Shown here: piece after piece, positions 8,507 to 18,870 of the stretch
Numbering within the stretch: position 1 is the first letter of the stretch
Layout: every line of letters starts with the position of its first letter
NCBI RefSeq assembly: GCF_026626745.1
Contig: NZ_JAPNJW010000002.1
Location: 5,294,151-5,358,150, forward strand
DNA from: Nannocystis sp. RBIL2
GTDB lineage: Bacteria; Myxococcota_A; Polyangia; Nannocystales; Nannocystaceae
DNA length: 64,000 nt
Reading direction: 5' to 3'
The notes under the pieces: model-generated
What the model saw: the letters and a program-made list of their open reading frames with translations, nothing else
Databases searched by the model: none
Told to the model about the DNA's origin: nothing
Translations under genes and position numbers: made by a program

Positions 8507-8984
8507 GCCCGGGATAGTAGGCGGTCGGCGCGCCGCCCGTCCACGCCGATGTGACCCTGGCAGGGAATCGGGGACGGTCGACGGCGTCCCGTCTGCCGGC
8601 AGTAGTGAGTCTGCTTTCGCTCGCCACGATGCGATCTATCCAAGAAGTCTGATCGCGCCGGTGGATGAGCTGTCCGTCAGGACAGGTCTGCGACGGGCGT
8701 GCGAAGCACCGAGGAGCTCGCGAGCGACAGTGTGTCGCCGACGCAGATCGCTCGTTCGACCGCGGTGGCCGAGTGGCTGCCGTCAACCACGGAATCACTC
8801 CGGCTGAACGCGCCGCGGTCTACGAGGCCAACGACCGCGTCTCGACAGGACCGCGAAGGCCGCGGGCATTGCCGGAGGTGTAATCCTGCTTACGAGTTTG
8901 GCTGTACTGCTCATCCCGCCTTGCCGACGCTCACGCGCGCGGCTTCGCGCCAGCGCGGCGCGGGCTCATATACTCGCTTTGACC
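8507..8984. other. intergenic region between divergent lipoprotein genes
   Basis: It holds promoters for both flanking genes: TACTAT at 8514-8519 (minus) and TATACT at 8969-8974 (plus). A perfect copy of the dispersed palindrome (CTGTCC-GTCA-GGACAG) lies at 8670-8685. I see no convincing gene. Confidence 0.5.
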
Positions 8985-10646
8985 ATGACCCGCCGACCAG
9001 TCCCCGTCGCTCTCCTGGCCATCGCGCTCCTGTCGTGCTCAGATGCCCCGAGCTACGCGGCCTTCGTGGCCTACGACAACGCCCACATGTCCGCAGGGAC
9101 AGGCAGTGACGCCGGGCCCGTCACCGGCGAGGGCAGCACCGGCGCGGAGACGGGCGCGGAGGCCGACGCCGACACCGGGACGAGCGAGGCGACGGGCACC
9201 GGGGGGACGAGCGACGGCGAGGGCAGCACGGTCGGCGACGCCGAGCTGGTGCCGCCGCGGATCCTCGCGGTCGACGTGCCGGCGACGATACACCTGGCCG
9301 GCCCCGTCCCCCTGACCGTGACTGCCGACCACGCGACGGCGATCCGGGGCACGCTCGACGGCGTCGAGCTGGAGCTGTTCGAGGACCAGGGCGGCGGGGT
9401 CTGGGTCGGCCGGGCGCCGATCTTCGGCGCCGTCGACAACGGCGACCACGTCGTGGAGGTGACCGCGACGAACGGGCCGCTCGTCGACGCCTGGCCGGCG
9501 GTGTCGTTCACGGTCAAGACGCCGGCCCCGGGCGGGCAGGCGTGGGCCTTGACGGCCGCGAGCGGAGTGGCGGCCGGCGCCGCCGTCACGCGCGACGGCG
9601 ACCTGTTGGAGGTCGGCTCCTTCGAGGTCGACGGCGTCTTGAAGCCGTCGATCCGCAAGCGCTCGCGCGTCAACGGTGGCGAGCTGTGGCCCGAAGAGAC
9701 GATCGTCCTGGACGACCGCGAGGGCGCTGCCGCCGCGGTCGCGGTCGCCCCGGACGGCCGCATCTGGGTCGCGCTCAACGTGAAGGGCGCGGACAAGAAA
9801 TGGCGGCCGCGGATCGTGCAGCTGGACGCCGAGGGCCACGCGACCGGGATCGAGGTGACCACCGAGGCGGGGCCGACCGTGCGAGGCGTCGCCGTCGACG
9901 CCGCGGGCATCGTCGCGGTCGGCTTCGCCGGGTCTGGCCTCGGGGACATGGACGTTATGACATGGCGGATGCTCCATGACGGAACAGCCATGTACACGGC
10001 GAAGCCGTGGGACTACGTGCCGCTCGTTCTCGATCCAATGCCCCACAAGTTCGACGACCTCGCGTTCGACGTGGTGATCGTCGACGGCGCGGCGTGGGTC
10101 GTCGGCGCGAGCACGGGCAAGCACGACGGGCTCGGCTACGACCCCACGACCCGCGGCTTTGTCGTGCGGCTGGACCTGGAGACCGGCGAAGCGTTGGGCC
10201 CGGCGGCGATCGCGGTGCCCGTGAACGCGCTGCGGAACAGCATGTTCCTCGCCGGCGCGCCTCATCCGGACGGCGTCGTCGTCGTCGGCAACGAGAGCAA
10301 CGACGACGGCACTACGCAGATGCTCACCCTCCAGGCGTTCAACGCCAGCAACGCGCGGACCTACCACGCGAGCGAGTGGTCGGCAGCCGTCGCGTACGGG
10401 ACCGGCGTCGCCTGGAGCGCCCACGGGACGGCCCTGATCACCGCCGTCGTCCACGACGGCCAGGTGCTCCGCGGCGTCCTGCTCGGCCGCGGCGGACCGG
10501 GCGCCAACTTCGACCACCTGTTCCCGGGGACCGAGCCCTCGGCGGCGACCGACCTCGCGCTCGACGCCTACGATCAAGTCTTCATGGTCGGCGAGCGGAC
10601 GATCGGCGGCGTGCGGCTCGCCCGGGCCTCGCGCGTCCACCAGTGA
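8985..10646 (+). CDS. lipoprotein with Ig-like domain and beta-propeller-like region
   Basis: A 553-residue protein. The lipobox LLSC places the lipidated Cys near residue 16; a Gly/Thr/Glu-rich linker (about 30-82) follows. Residues 85-175 look like a single Ig-like domain ('PLTVTADHATAIRGTLDG' pattern). The remainder contains repeated 'VAVAPDGRIWVA' and 'GVAVDAAGIVAVG' type strands, like NHL/SBBP-type propellers. Such proteins are frequent in Nannocystaceae and have no assigned role. The ATG at 8985 is chosen over earlier frames because the signal peptide starts there and TATACT lies ten bases upstream. A palindrome copy (9088-9101) is embedded in the linker coding sequence. Confidence 0.7.
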   Translation: MTRRPVPVALLAIALLSCSDAPSYAAFVAYDNAHMSAGTGSDAGPVTGEGSTGAETGAEADADTGTSEATGTGGTSDGEGSTVGDAELVPPRILAVDVPATIHLAGPVPLTVTADHATAIRGTLDGVELELFEDQGGGVWVGRAPIFGAVDNGDHVVEVTATNGPLVDAWPAVSFTVKTPAPGGQAWALTAASGVAAGAAVTRDGDLLEVGSFEVDGVLKPSIRKRSRVNGGELWPEETIVLDDREGAAAAVAVAPDGRIWVALNVKGADKKWRPRIVQLDAEGHATGIEVTTEAGPTVRGVAVDAAGIVAVGFAGSGLGDMDVMTWRMLHDGTAMYTAKPWDYVPLVLDPMPHKFDDLAFDVVIVDGAAWVVGASTGKHDGLGYDPTTRGFVVRLDLETGEALGPAAIAVPVNALRNSMFLAGAPHPDGVVVVGNESNDDGTTQMLTLQAFNASNARTYHASEWSAAVAYGTGVAWSAHGTALITAVVHDGQVLRGVLLGRGGPGANFDHLFPGTEPSAATDLALDAYDQVFMVGERTIGGVRLARASRVHQ

Positions 10647-10653
10647 GCGCAGC

Positions 10654-11757
10654 TCACTGCGGGATGAAGCTGTTGCACGCCTCGCGTACGAGGCTCGCGG
10701 CGGCGCCGTTGAAGAACGTCGCGTACTCGGCCGCGCACATATCGCCGCTGTCGTGGTAGGGGAACAGCTCGATCACGTCCTGGAGGTGCATCGGCCCCGG
10801 GGGCTCGTTGTAGTTGCAGCCTGGGATCGGGTCGCCGACGAGCAGCGGCGCGAGGAAGGCGAGCGCCACGATCGAGTCCTCGTCGCCGCCTTTGGCCGCG
10901 ACCACCGCGTCGCGGACCTTCTTCGGGCTCAGCCAGGATTCAGTGTCCTCGAAGTCCATGATGAGCACGAACACCAGGAGCGCGTCGGGCCGGAGAAAGC
11001 CCGCGTTGCAGCCCTCGGGCCCGTTGAGCTCGGGCGAGACGGCCTCGACCAGCGAGTCGGCCAGCGGCGGATCAGACCCTGAAATTCCCACCTGGGCGAT
11101 ACATTTGAACGCTTCGACCGGGTCCGGCTGGCCCGCGATGATGTAGCGGTTCCCGCCGTAGAGGTCGCACGGCTTGTTGTACGCGTAGCCGCCGGCGTTG
11201 AAGAGAATGCCCGCGCCGCGCGTGCGATCGCAGGGCCCGATCTGGTCCACGTACTTCCCGCACTCGTAGTCCATGGCGTTCGCACCGCAATGGCCCTTGT
11301 TCAGGCACCAGTCGGGCGACTCGCACAGGTCCCCGTGCCACTCCCCGTCCGCGTTGATGCTGATGACATGGGGGTCGAAGTCCGCGAAGTCGGTCGCTAT
11401 CGTCTCCATGAACCCGGGCAGGCTGGCGATCAGCTTCTCCTGCTCGGGCGCCATCGTGAACAGCGGCGAGATCGCGAACACGAAATCGATCTTGCCCTTG
11501 CAGCCCGCGGGCGTCGGATCGCCGAGGTCGGGCGGCGGGGCCATGTCGAACGTCGACGCCGAGCCCGAGCTGCTCGCGGCGGCGCTGTCCTCGGCGCCGC
11601 TGGTCGAGGTCGTCGTCGAGGTCGACGTCGTCGTGCTGTCCGAGCCGCTCGTCGTGTGCGCGACGGAAGTGACGCCCGGCCCGGTCGTGACCGCCGGCTG
11701 GTTGTCGGTGCCGCACGCGAGCGCGAGGGCGGCGACGACGGCGAGACGGCGAGTCAC
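10654..11757 (-). CDS. vWA-like lipoprotein
   Basis: A 367-residue secreted lipoprotein: signal peptide with lipobox ALAC (Cys about 15), a Thr/Ser-rich linker to about residue 70, and a von Willebrand A-like domain. The first strand KIDFVFAISPLF has one MIDAS Asp, but the canonical DxSxS is altered, so metal binding is doubtful. An even number of Cys residues (for example CESPDWCLNKGHC) suggests disulphides. GTG start; TACCCT is seven bases upstream. It converges with the preceding plus-strand lipoprotein gene, with only seven bases between stops. The family is widespread in myxobacteria, mostly of unknown function. Confidence 0.65.
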   Translation of the reverse strand: MTRRLAVVAALALACGTDNQPAVTTGPGVTSVAHTTSGSDSTTTSTSTTTSTSGAEDSAAASSSGSASTFDMAPPPDLGDPTPAGCKGKIDFVFAISPLFTMAPEQEKLIASLPGFMETIATDFADFDPHVISINADGEWHGDLCESPDWCLNKGHCGANAMDYECGKYVDQIGPCDRTRGAGILFNAGGYAYNKPCDLYGGNRYIIAGQPDPVEAFKCIAQVGISGSDPPLADSLVEAVSPELNGPEGCNAGFLRPDALLVFVLIMDFEDTESWLSPKKVRDAVVAAKGGDEDSIVALAFLAPLLVGDPIPGCNYNEPPGPMHLQDVIELFPYHDSGDMCAAEYATFFNGAAASLVREACNSFIPQ

Positions 11758-12271
11758 CCTCGTCAGGGTAGCGCAGCGGGGCGCGCGCTGTCACGCATTC
11801 GCCCGACTTCGCCGGCAGACCCGCCCCGACGCCGGTACTCGGTCGAGAAGTCATCGAGGTTCACATGCCGCGAGCATCCCGTCTCATGGCTGACGGCGCG
11901 CGGTGTCGGCGAGCGCGTGTCACAATTGCCAGAATAGCGAAGCCATCCCGAGGCCCAGCGAAGCTGCGACTGGCGCCCGGGGTGAGGTCGGCCTTGGCGC
12001 CCATGACGGGTGACGGTCGGCTGCGCTCGCATCCCGCGCTTCGGGTGAGCCCGGCAGCCACGCAGTCCCTGCGATGCCTCGCCCGCCCGCGCGGACGATC
12101 TCGACGCCCCGCGAGTGAGCAGCCGCGCGGCTGGCCGGCGGGACCGCGGGATTTTCGCGGCAGGTCGCGCGCGTCTGCCAATTCGTTCAGCGCTCGCCCC
12201 GGCCCGCGCGCCCGCTCGCCCCGGCGATCGGCTCTGGCCGGCGCCCACGCGAGCGCGCTACCTTCCCGCGC
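11758..12271. other. intergenic region upstream of enolase
   Basis: Divergent promoter region: TACCCT at 11765-11770 serves the minus-strand lipoprotein and TACCTT at 12259-12264 serves enolase. The rest is Arg/Ala-codon-like GC-rich DNA without protein character. Confidence 0.4.
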
Positions 12272-13561
<1,290 letters not shown>

Positions 13562-13574
13562 GGATGTCTCTCGC

Positions 13575-13610
13575 GACATGAGCGATCGGCCCTGCCCGAT
13601 CGCTCATGTC
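13575..13610 (+). terminator. terminator hairpin after enolase
   Basis: A perfect 15-bp stem (GACATGAGCGATCGG paired with its complement) around a 6-base loop is followed by TTTAAAA. The start of the stem overlaps a dispersed-palindrome core (13564-13579). Confidence 0.8.
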
Positions 13611-13622
13611 TTTAAAAACCTG

Positions 13623-13647
13623 GCGCGGAGGACATGTCCCTCCGCGC
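13623..13647. terminator. second hairpin between convergent genes
   Basis: A perfect 9-bp stem GCGCGGAGG/CCTCCGCGC with a 7-base loop (ACATGTC), followed by TTTGTTT on the plus strand. It sits between enolase and the minus-strand lipoprotein gene and may terminate either. Confidence 0.55.
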
Positions 13648-13689
13648 ATGTTTGTTTCAGCGAGCCCCGGTGAGGACGGAGGGCCGCGT

Positions 13690-14220
13690 TCAGGGCGAGG
13701 CGGCCTTGGTGGGCGCCGGGGTGGGCGTCGCGGCCGAGGGCGGCGTCGGCTTCTCGATCGTCATCGACGAGCGGGCGCCGCCCGGTAGCTCGCGGGTGAC
13801 GGTGCCGCTGGGGGCGATCGTCGTGCGGGAGCCGTCGTCGGCGGTGACGATCATCGAGCCGTCGGCGGCGAACTCGGTGCGCTCGACCGACAGCGTCGAG
13901 CGCGAGCCGTCGGGGAACACGCGGACCTGCTTGCCGTCCGGCATGATGATCGTGCCGTCCTTCTTGATCTGGACCTTGCTGCCGTCCGGCTTGGTCACCG
14001 TGCCGTCGCGCTGGATCGTCACCTTCGAGCCGTCCGACGCGGTCAGGACCTTGGTGCCGCGGCCGCCGGGCTCCATCTTGTAGGCGCCGGACTTGTCGCT
14101 CGACACCTCCATCTCGTCGACGTCGCAGGCCACGCCGGCGAGGGTCAGCGTCAGCGCCGCGGTCAGGTGCGAGAGACGCAGGGGCCCGAGACGGGAGGGG
14201 CGCGAAATGGGCAGGATCAT
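13690..14220 (-). CDS. lipoprotein with short DG-turn repeats (TCP10-C-like)
   Basis: A 176-residue protein: signal peptide, lipobox around GVAC (Cys about 32), then about eight copies of a 'DGS.v.i..DGT.t' repeat (residues 60-150) that predicts a single long beta-sheet, like T-complex-10 C-terminal or MORN-style repeats, and an Ala/Pro/Thr-rich tail. Function unknown; such proteins are probably surface-located. The ATG is preceded by GGGAG and by TAGGCT nine bases upstream. Confidence 0.65.
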   Translation of the reverse strand: MILPISRPSRLGPLRLSHLTAALTLTLAGVACDVDEMEVSSDKSGAYKMEPGGRGTKVLTASDGSKVTIQRDGTVTKPDGSKVQIKKDGTIIMPDGKQVRVFPDGSRSTLSVERTEFAADGSMIVTADDGSRTTIAPSGTVTRELPGGARSSMTIEKPTPPSAATPTPAPTKAASP

Positions 14221-14403
14221 CTCCCGCTCAGCCTAACACGATCGGCGGGCCCCGAGATTGCCCGCGACGGGCGCGAACGGGTGTGCGACCTGTCCGCTTG
14301 AGCAGGCATCCGTTCGCGCAGCCCGCGCTCGAATCCGCAGCCTGCCCCCGCCGAAACGCGAGGAAGTCCCGGCGGCCGGCGCCAGCGGGTACGATGTGCC
14401 CGC

Positions 14404-16950
14404 GTGCATGGGCCCGAGGATACGGTCGTCGTCCGCTCTTCGACGACCTACCTGACGATCGAAGTGGCGGGCCGGAAGCTCCAGGACGTGCGCCTGGGCA
14501 TGGGCCCGCTGCGGATCGGGCGCAAGCAGGACAACGATGTGGTGATCCAGTCGGCCTGCGTCGCGCAACATCACGCGCGGGTCGAGCCGCACCTGCAGGG
14601 CCACCGGATCGTCGATCTCGGCCGCGGCAGCGGCCTCTTGTTCCGCGGCCGGCGCGTCCAATCGCACGTGTTCAACGACGGCGACGTGATCCGCATCGCC
14701 GACCCGGTGACCGGCAACTTCGTCAGCCTCACCTATCAGGACCTCGGCAAGCGGGCGCAGGCCCAGCCCGAGGCGCCGGTGCAGCGCTGCGCCCTCGACC
14801 GGCCCGCGGTGACCATCGGCCGCGAGGGCTGCGACCTGGTGCTGCCGAGCCTCCAGGTCTCGCGCCGCCACGCGACCATCCGCGCATTCGCCAGCGGCCA
14901 CGAGCTGACCGATCACGGCAGCGCCAACGGCACCTTCGTCAACGGCGCCCGGGTGCACGTCCACGAGCTCAAACAGGGCGACGTGCTCCAGATCGGCCCC
15001 TTCAAGCTGGTCTACACCGGCAAGTCGCTCGATCAGTTCGAGCAGAAGGGAGCGATGCGGATCGACGCGCGCGAGCTGGTGCGGCTCACGCCGGAGGGCA
15101 AGGCGATCCTCCATCGCGTCTCGCTCGTGATCGAGCCGCGAGAGTTCGTCGCGCTGGTCGGCGCCTCGGGCGCGGGCAAGAGCACGCTGATGGCCGCGCT
15201 GGCGGGCGTGCGCCGACCCGAGGCCGGCCTGGTGCGCGTCGGCAGCGACGACCTGTACGCCAGCTATCACCTGTACCGCGGCGGGATCGCCTACGTGCCG
15301 CAGGACGACATCCTGCACCGCCACCTCACCGTCGAGGACGCGCTCCGCTACACCGCGCGGCTGCGCCTGCCGATCGACACCTCGGCGGCCGAGATCGAGG
15401 CGCGGATCGTCCGCGTGCTCGAGGAGGTCGAGATGGTCGAGGCGCGCGCGCAGCGGATCACCGAGCTGTCCGGCGGCCAGCGCAAGCGGATCTCGATCGC
15501 CTCCGAGCTGCTCGCCGACCCCCACCTGTTCTTCCTCGACGAGCCGACCAGCGGCCTCGACCCGGGGCTCGAGAAGAAGATGATGTACACCCTGCGGTAC
15601 ATCGCCGACTCGGGCCGCACTGTCGTGCTGGTCACCCACGCGACCGCCAACATCACCCAGTGCGACCTGGTCGCGTTCATGGCCGGCGGCCGCCTGGTCT
15701 ACTACGGGCCGCCCGCGGGCGCGCTGGTCCTGTTCGGCGTCACCAGCGGCGACTTCGCCGACATCTACACCAAGCTGGGCGGCAAGGTCGGCCCGCCCGA
15801 GGTGATGCGTCAGGGCGAGCTGGCCGCCGAGTACCGCCTGTGGCACGAACACCACCCGCAGACCAAGCGCGCGCCGACGATGGCCGAGCTGTGGGAGATC
15901 CGGTTCCGCCGCTCCGACGAGTACCGGATCTACGTCTACGAGCGGCAGACCGACAGCCAATCCTCGGGGGCGAAGCTCCGCGCGGTCGCCCCGGGCCACT
16001 TCCGGATCGCCGCCGAAGAGTCGCTGACGTCGGCGCCCACGCCGGCCCCTCCGCCGCCGAGCCACGACGCGTCGTGGCTGTTCCAGACCCGCGTGCTGGC
16101 CGACCGCTACGCCAAGCTGATCGCGGCCGACCGCAAGAACCTGATGATCTTGCTGCTGCAAGCGCCCGTGATCGGCGCGGTGCTGTTGCTCGCGGCGCGG
16201 CCGTCGGCGCTGCACATGTCGACCTCGACCAACGGGCGCCTGCTGCTGTTCTTGCTCAGCGTGGTCGCGGTGTGGTTCGGCGTGATCAACTCGGTCCGCG
16301 AGATCACGAAGGAGGCGGAGATCTACCGCCGCGAGCGCCTCGCGAGCCTGCGGATCCCCGCGTACCTGCTGTCGAAGTTCGGCGTGCTCGCGGGGCTGTG
16401 CGCGGTGCAGAGCCTGGTGCTGATGGTGCTCCTGCTGCTGCGCGTCGACTTCGCCGCCGATTACGTGGCGCTGACCGAGTACGGCCTGATCGACATGACG
16501 CGCCAGCCGCCGCTCGGCCTGTGGGGCGGCATGCTGGTCTCGGTGTTCCTCACCTCGCTGTCGGGCGTCGGGCTCGGGCTCCTGATCTCGACCTGGGTGT
16601 CGAGCTCCGACAAGGCGATGAGCACCGTGCCGCTGGCGCTGATCCCCCAATTGGTGTTCGCGCTGGCCTTGATGCCGCTGCCCGCGGTCCTGGCCCCGAT
16701 CTCGTACCTCACCGGCGCGCGCTGGGGCATGGAGTCGATGGGCTCGATCGCCGCGCTGCTCGAGCCGCGCGACATGACCACCTGCGAGTTCCCGGGCGAC
16801 CCGCTGAGCTGCGAGGTCTACGCCTCGGTCGACTACAGCCCCGCGCCCGGGCACATCGGGCTGGTGTGGATCATCCTCGCGGTCTACACGCTGGCGTGCC
16901 TGCTGCTGACCGCGTGGATGCTGCGGCGGCGCGACGCCGCCGACAAGTAG
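14404..16950 (+). CDS. FHA-FHA-ABC half exporter (ABCG/Rv1747-like)
   Basis: An 848-residue inner-membrane protein. FHA domain 1 is at about residues 30-110 and FHA domain 2 at 128-205, followed by an ABC ATPase (230-450) with Walker A GASGAGKST near 253-261, signature LSGGQRKR near 355 and Walker B FFLDEPTSGLD near 376, then an ABC-2 type membrane domain (about 570-845). Known homologues such as mycobacterial Rv1747 bind phosphothreonine of Ser/Thr kinases through FHA domains and export cell-wall lipids. FHA2 has the binding residues (VSRRHA, GSANGTFVNG), whereas FHA1 reads VAQHHA, lacking the Ser-Arg pair. GTG start; TACGAT lies eight bases upstream. Confidence 0.9.
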   Translation: MHGPEDTVVVRSSTTYLTIEVAGRKLQDVRLGMGPLRIGRKQDNDVVIQSACVAQHHARVEPHLQGHRIVDLGRGSGLLFRGRRVQSHVFNDGDVIRIADPVTGNFVSLTYQDLGKRAQAQPEAPVQRCALDRPAVTIGREGCDLVLPSLQVSRRHATIRAFASGHELTDHGSANGTFVNGARVHVHELKQGDVLQIGPFKLVYTGKSLDQFEQKGAMRIDARELVRLTPEGKAILHRVSLVIEPREFVALVGASGAGKSTLMAALAGVRRPEAGLVRVGSDDLYASYHLYRGGIAYVPQDDILHRHLTVEDALRYTARLRLPIDTSAAEIEARIVRVLEEVEMVEARAQRITELSGGQRKRISIASELLADPHLFFLDEPTSGLDPGLEKKMMYTLRYIADSGRTVVLVTHATANITQCDLVAFMAGGRLVYYGPPAGALVLFGVTSGDFADIYTKLGGKVGPPEVMRQGELAAEYRLWHEHHPQTKRAPTMAELWEIRFRRSDEYRIYVYERQTDSQSSGAKLRAVAPGHFRIAAEESLTSAPTPAPPPPSHDASWLFQTRVLADRYAKLIAADRKNLMILLLQAPVIGAVLLLAARPSALHMSTSTNGRLLLFLLSVVAVWFGVINSVREITKEAEIYRRERLASLRIPAYLLSKFGVLAGLCAVQSLVLMVLLLLRVDFAADYVALTEYGLIDMTRQPPLGLWGGMLVSVFLTSLSGVGLGLLISTWVSSSDKAMSTVPLALIPQLVFALALMPLPAVLAPISYLTGARWGMESMGSIAALLEPRDMTTCEFPGDPLSCEVYASVDYSPAPGHIGLVWIILAVYTLACLLLTAWMLRRRDAADK

Positions 16951-16951
16951 C

Positions 16952-17596
16952 CTACTCCTCGCCGATCTCGATGTTGTACTTCACCGTCATCTGCGGCCCG
17001 TTGTAGCGCGGGAACTCGTGGTCGGCCACGGCCTTGCGCACGCACGGGACGATGCCGAACACCTGCAGGCCGCGCGAGGCGGTCACCGTCACGGCGTCGA
17101 CGCGACCTGTCTTTCCGAGCAGGCTGACGACCATGTCGAGGCGACCGCCCTTGAGGCCGCCGCCGCTATAACAGGCGGCGATCGACAGACACTCGTTGAT
17201 CCCGTACTCGACCTCGCGCATGTGAGCGCTGAGCACCTGCTCGCTCAGCTGCTCCTCGCCCTCGCTCCAATCGAGCACCCGCGGGCGCTCGATGTCGAAT
17301 TGCGGGATCGCCGAGTCGTCGACCGCGACGTGCTTCTTCGGCAGCTCGTCGCGCTCGTGGGTACACTCGCCCCACGACGTGATCTGCGGCCGCATCGGGA
17401 TCTCGTTGGTCTCGACCTCTTGCTTGGCGGGCGTGTCCTCCGAGCTCTCGACCACGCACGTACCGCCCTCGCAGCGGGTGCCCTGGCCACACAGGCCGCC
17501 GCATTGGTCGGGCCCGCGAGAATCACTGTTCCGCTTGCAAGCCACCGGACTCAGGCTGAACGCCACGAGACCGGCGAAGATCATAGTGGTACGCAT
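16952..17596 (-). CDS. AgmX/TonB-C-like lipoprotein
   Basis: A 214-residue exported lipoprotein (lipobox near SPVAC), with a Cys-rich start (CGGLCGQGTRCEGGTC) and a C-terminal domain of about 100 residues. The pattern INECLS...GGRLDMVVSLLGKTGRVDAVTV and PCVRKAVADHEFPR matches the TonB-C/AgmX family seen in myxobacterial envelope and gliding-related proteins. The ATG at 17596 is chosen over 17614 because TACCCT ends eight bases before it. It converges on the FHA-ABC gene with a one-base gap. Confidence 0.6.
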   Translation of the reverse strand: MRTTMIFAGLVAFSLSPVACKRNSDSRGPDQCGGLCGQGTRCEGGTCVVESSEDTPAKQEVETNEIPMRPQITSWGECTHERDELPKKHVAVDDSAIPQFDIERPRVLDWSEGEEQLSEQVLSAHMREVEYGINECLSIAACYSGGGLKGGRLDMVVSLLGKTGRVDAVTVTASRGLQVFGIVPCVRKAVADHEFPRYNGPQMTVKYNIEIGEE

Positions 17597-18104
17597 CGGC
17601 TGCCAGGGTAACACCGTCCTGGGTGCAAGAGATGCGGCTCGTCGAGGTTCCGCGCCGGCGGACGTGCGCGCCTCGGCGAGACAGCGCGGTGCGCCCTCGC
17701 GCCGGACCCGGACGTGCGCCGGTCAGCCCGGCCCGAACGCGAGAAACTGTCCCACACCCCCGCACCGACGGCCGAACTCGGACGCGCGGCGCCGGTGTCC
17801 CAGCCTCGCGGCTGGCGACGATCGCCTCCGCCCGACTCGCGCCTCCGGGTCACCGCGCGGAGGCCTCCGACGCGTCTCGCCTCGCCTGCGTATTTCCGCC
17901 TTCACACCGCGACGATTTCCCGCGCCGAACTTCGGCATTCGTGGCTCGCCCATTTCCCCTGCCAAAATTCTCAATGCCATGATCGCCGCCGCAATCGACG
18001 TTCCCCCGCGCGACAGCCTGGCCTGCGATCCGTCATCCGCCGCGCGCGGCTTGCCCCGCGCGCGTGCGGCTCGCATCTTCGGCCGAGGAGGTGCTCGCAC
18101 ATCG
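17597..18104. other. intergenic region before the dioxygenase-like gene
   Basis: Divergent regulatory space of 508 bases. TACCCT at 17605-17610 serves the minus-strand gene. A purine-rich GAGGAGG at about 18085-18091 precedes the plus-strand start by roughly 13 bases. I find no gene. Confidence 0.35.
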
Positions 18105-18734
18105 ATGACGACCTACACCTGGACTGCGCCGACGCGCCGCGGCTTCTTGTTCGCCTCGGCGGGCCTCGCCGGACTCGGCGCCGTGTTCGCAACCGACGGC
18201 GCGCGCGCGTGCGACAAACACTCCGGCGCCGGCGCACCCTCCGAGGGACGGATCGCCGGGCCGGACGAGCCCGGTGAGCCGATGGAGATCGAAGGCACCG
18301 TCTACCGCCCCGACGGCGTCACCCCGGCCGCAGGCGTCGTGCTCTACGCCTATCACACCGCCGCCGACGGCCTCTACGCCGCAACGCCCGGACCGCCGCG
18401 CCTGCGGGCCTGGTTTCGCACCGACCCTCGCGGCCGCTACGCCTATCGCACGATCCGCCCCGCCGCCTACCCCGAGCGCCGCTTCGCCGCCCACGTCCAC
18501 ACTCAATTGTGGAGCGACACCGTGCCCGCGCAGTGGGGCACCACCCTGCTGTTCGCCGGCGACCCCTTGCTGTCGGCCAGCGAGCGCCGCGAGTCGGAGG
18601 CGCTCGCGCGGTTCGCCAACATCCGCCCGCTCGTCCGCGGCGCCGGCGGTGTGTGGCGCGGCGTCCACGACCTCCGCCTCAAGACCACCGGCGACCACTT
18701 CGAGGACAACACCCGCCACGGCCTCCAGGGCTGA
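18105..18734 (+). CDS. TAT-exported intradiol ring-cleavage dioxygenase-like protein
   Basis: A 209-residue protein with a twin-arginine signal (RRGFLFASAG, residues 9-18) and a beta-sandwich typical of intradiol dioxygenases, non-haem Fe(III) enzymes that open catechol rings. The core pattern is present: VYRPDGVTPAAGVVLYAYHT, then 'GRYAYRTIRPAAYP' with candidate Tyr ligands, and HVHTQLW with the paired His. The domain is shorter than in catechol 1,2-dioxygenase and resembles the small, secreted 'protocatechuate-3,4-like' group, so the substrate is uncertain. Monocistronic, followed by three palindromes. Confidence 0.7.
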   Translation: MTTYTWTAPTRRGFLFASAGLAGLGAVFATDGARACDKHSGAGAPSEGRIAGPDEPGEPMEIEGTVYRPDGVTPAAGVVLYAYHTAADGLYAATPGPPRLRAWFRTDPRGRYAYRTIRPAAYPERRFAAHVHTQLWSDTVPAQWGTTLLFAGDPLLSASERRESEALARFANIRPLVRGAGGVWRGVHDLRLKTTGDHFEDNTRHGLQG

Positions 18735-18743
18735 CACCCGACC

Positions 18744-18808
18744 TGTCCCTCGGGACACCTCACATGTCCTCGCGGACATCATGCCTTGAGGAACATGTCG
18801 CGAGAGAC
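18744..18808. repeat. three dispersed palindromes in a row
   Basis: TGTCC-CTCG-GGACA (18744-18757), ATGTCC-TCGC-GGACAT (18764-18779) and a third, TGTC-gcgaga-GACA type (about 18796-18808), fill the gap after the dioxygenase-like gene. They may also serve as a terminator. Confidence 0.75.
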
Positions 18809-18870
18809 ACGCCCGGACCCCGCCGCAGCGGACGCTTGTCTCTCGCGCCGGTGACGGTCATCCTGAGCGC

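Noticed and set aside
14233..16854. 873-codon frame antisense to the FHA-ABC gene
   Set aside because: Shadow of a well-supported transporter; no domain.
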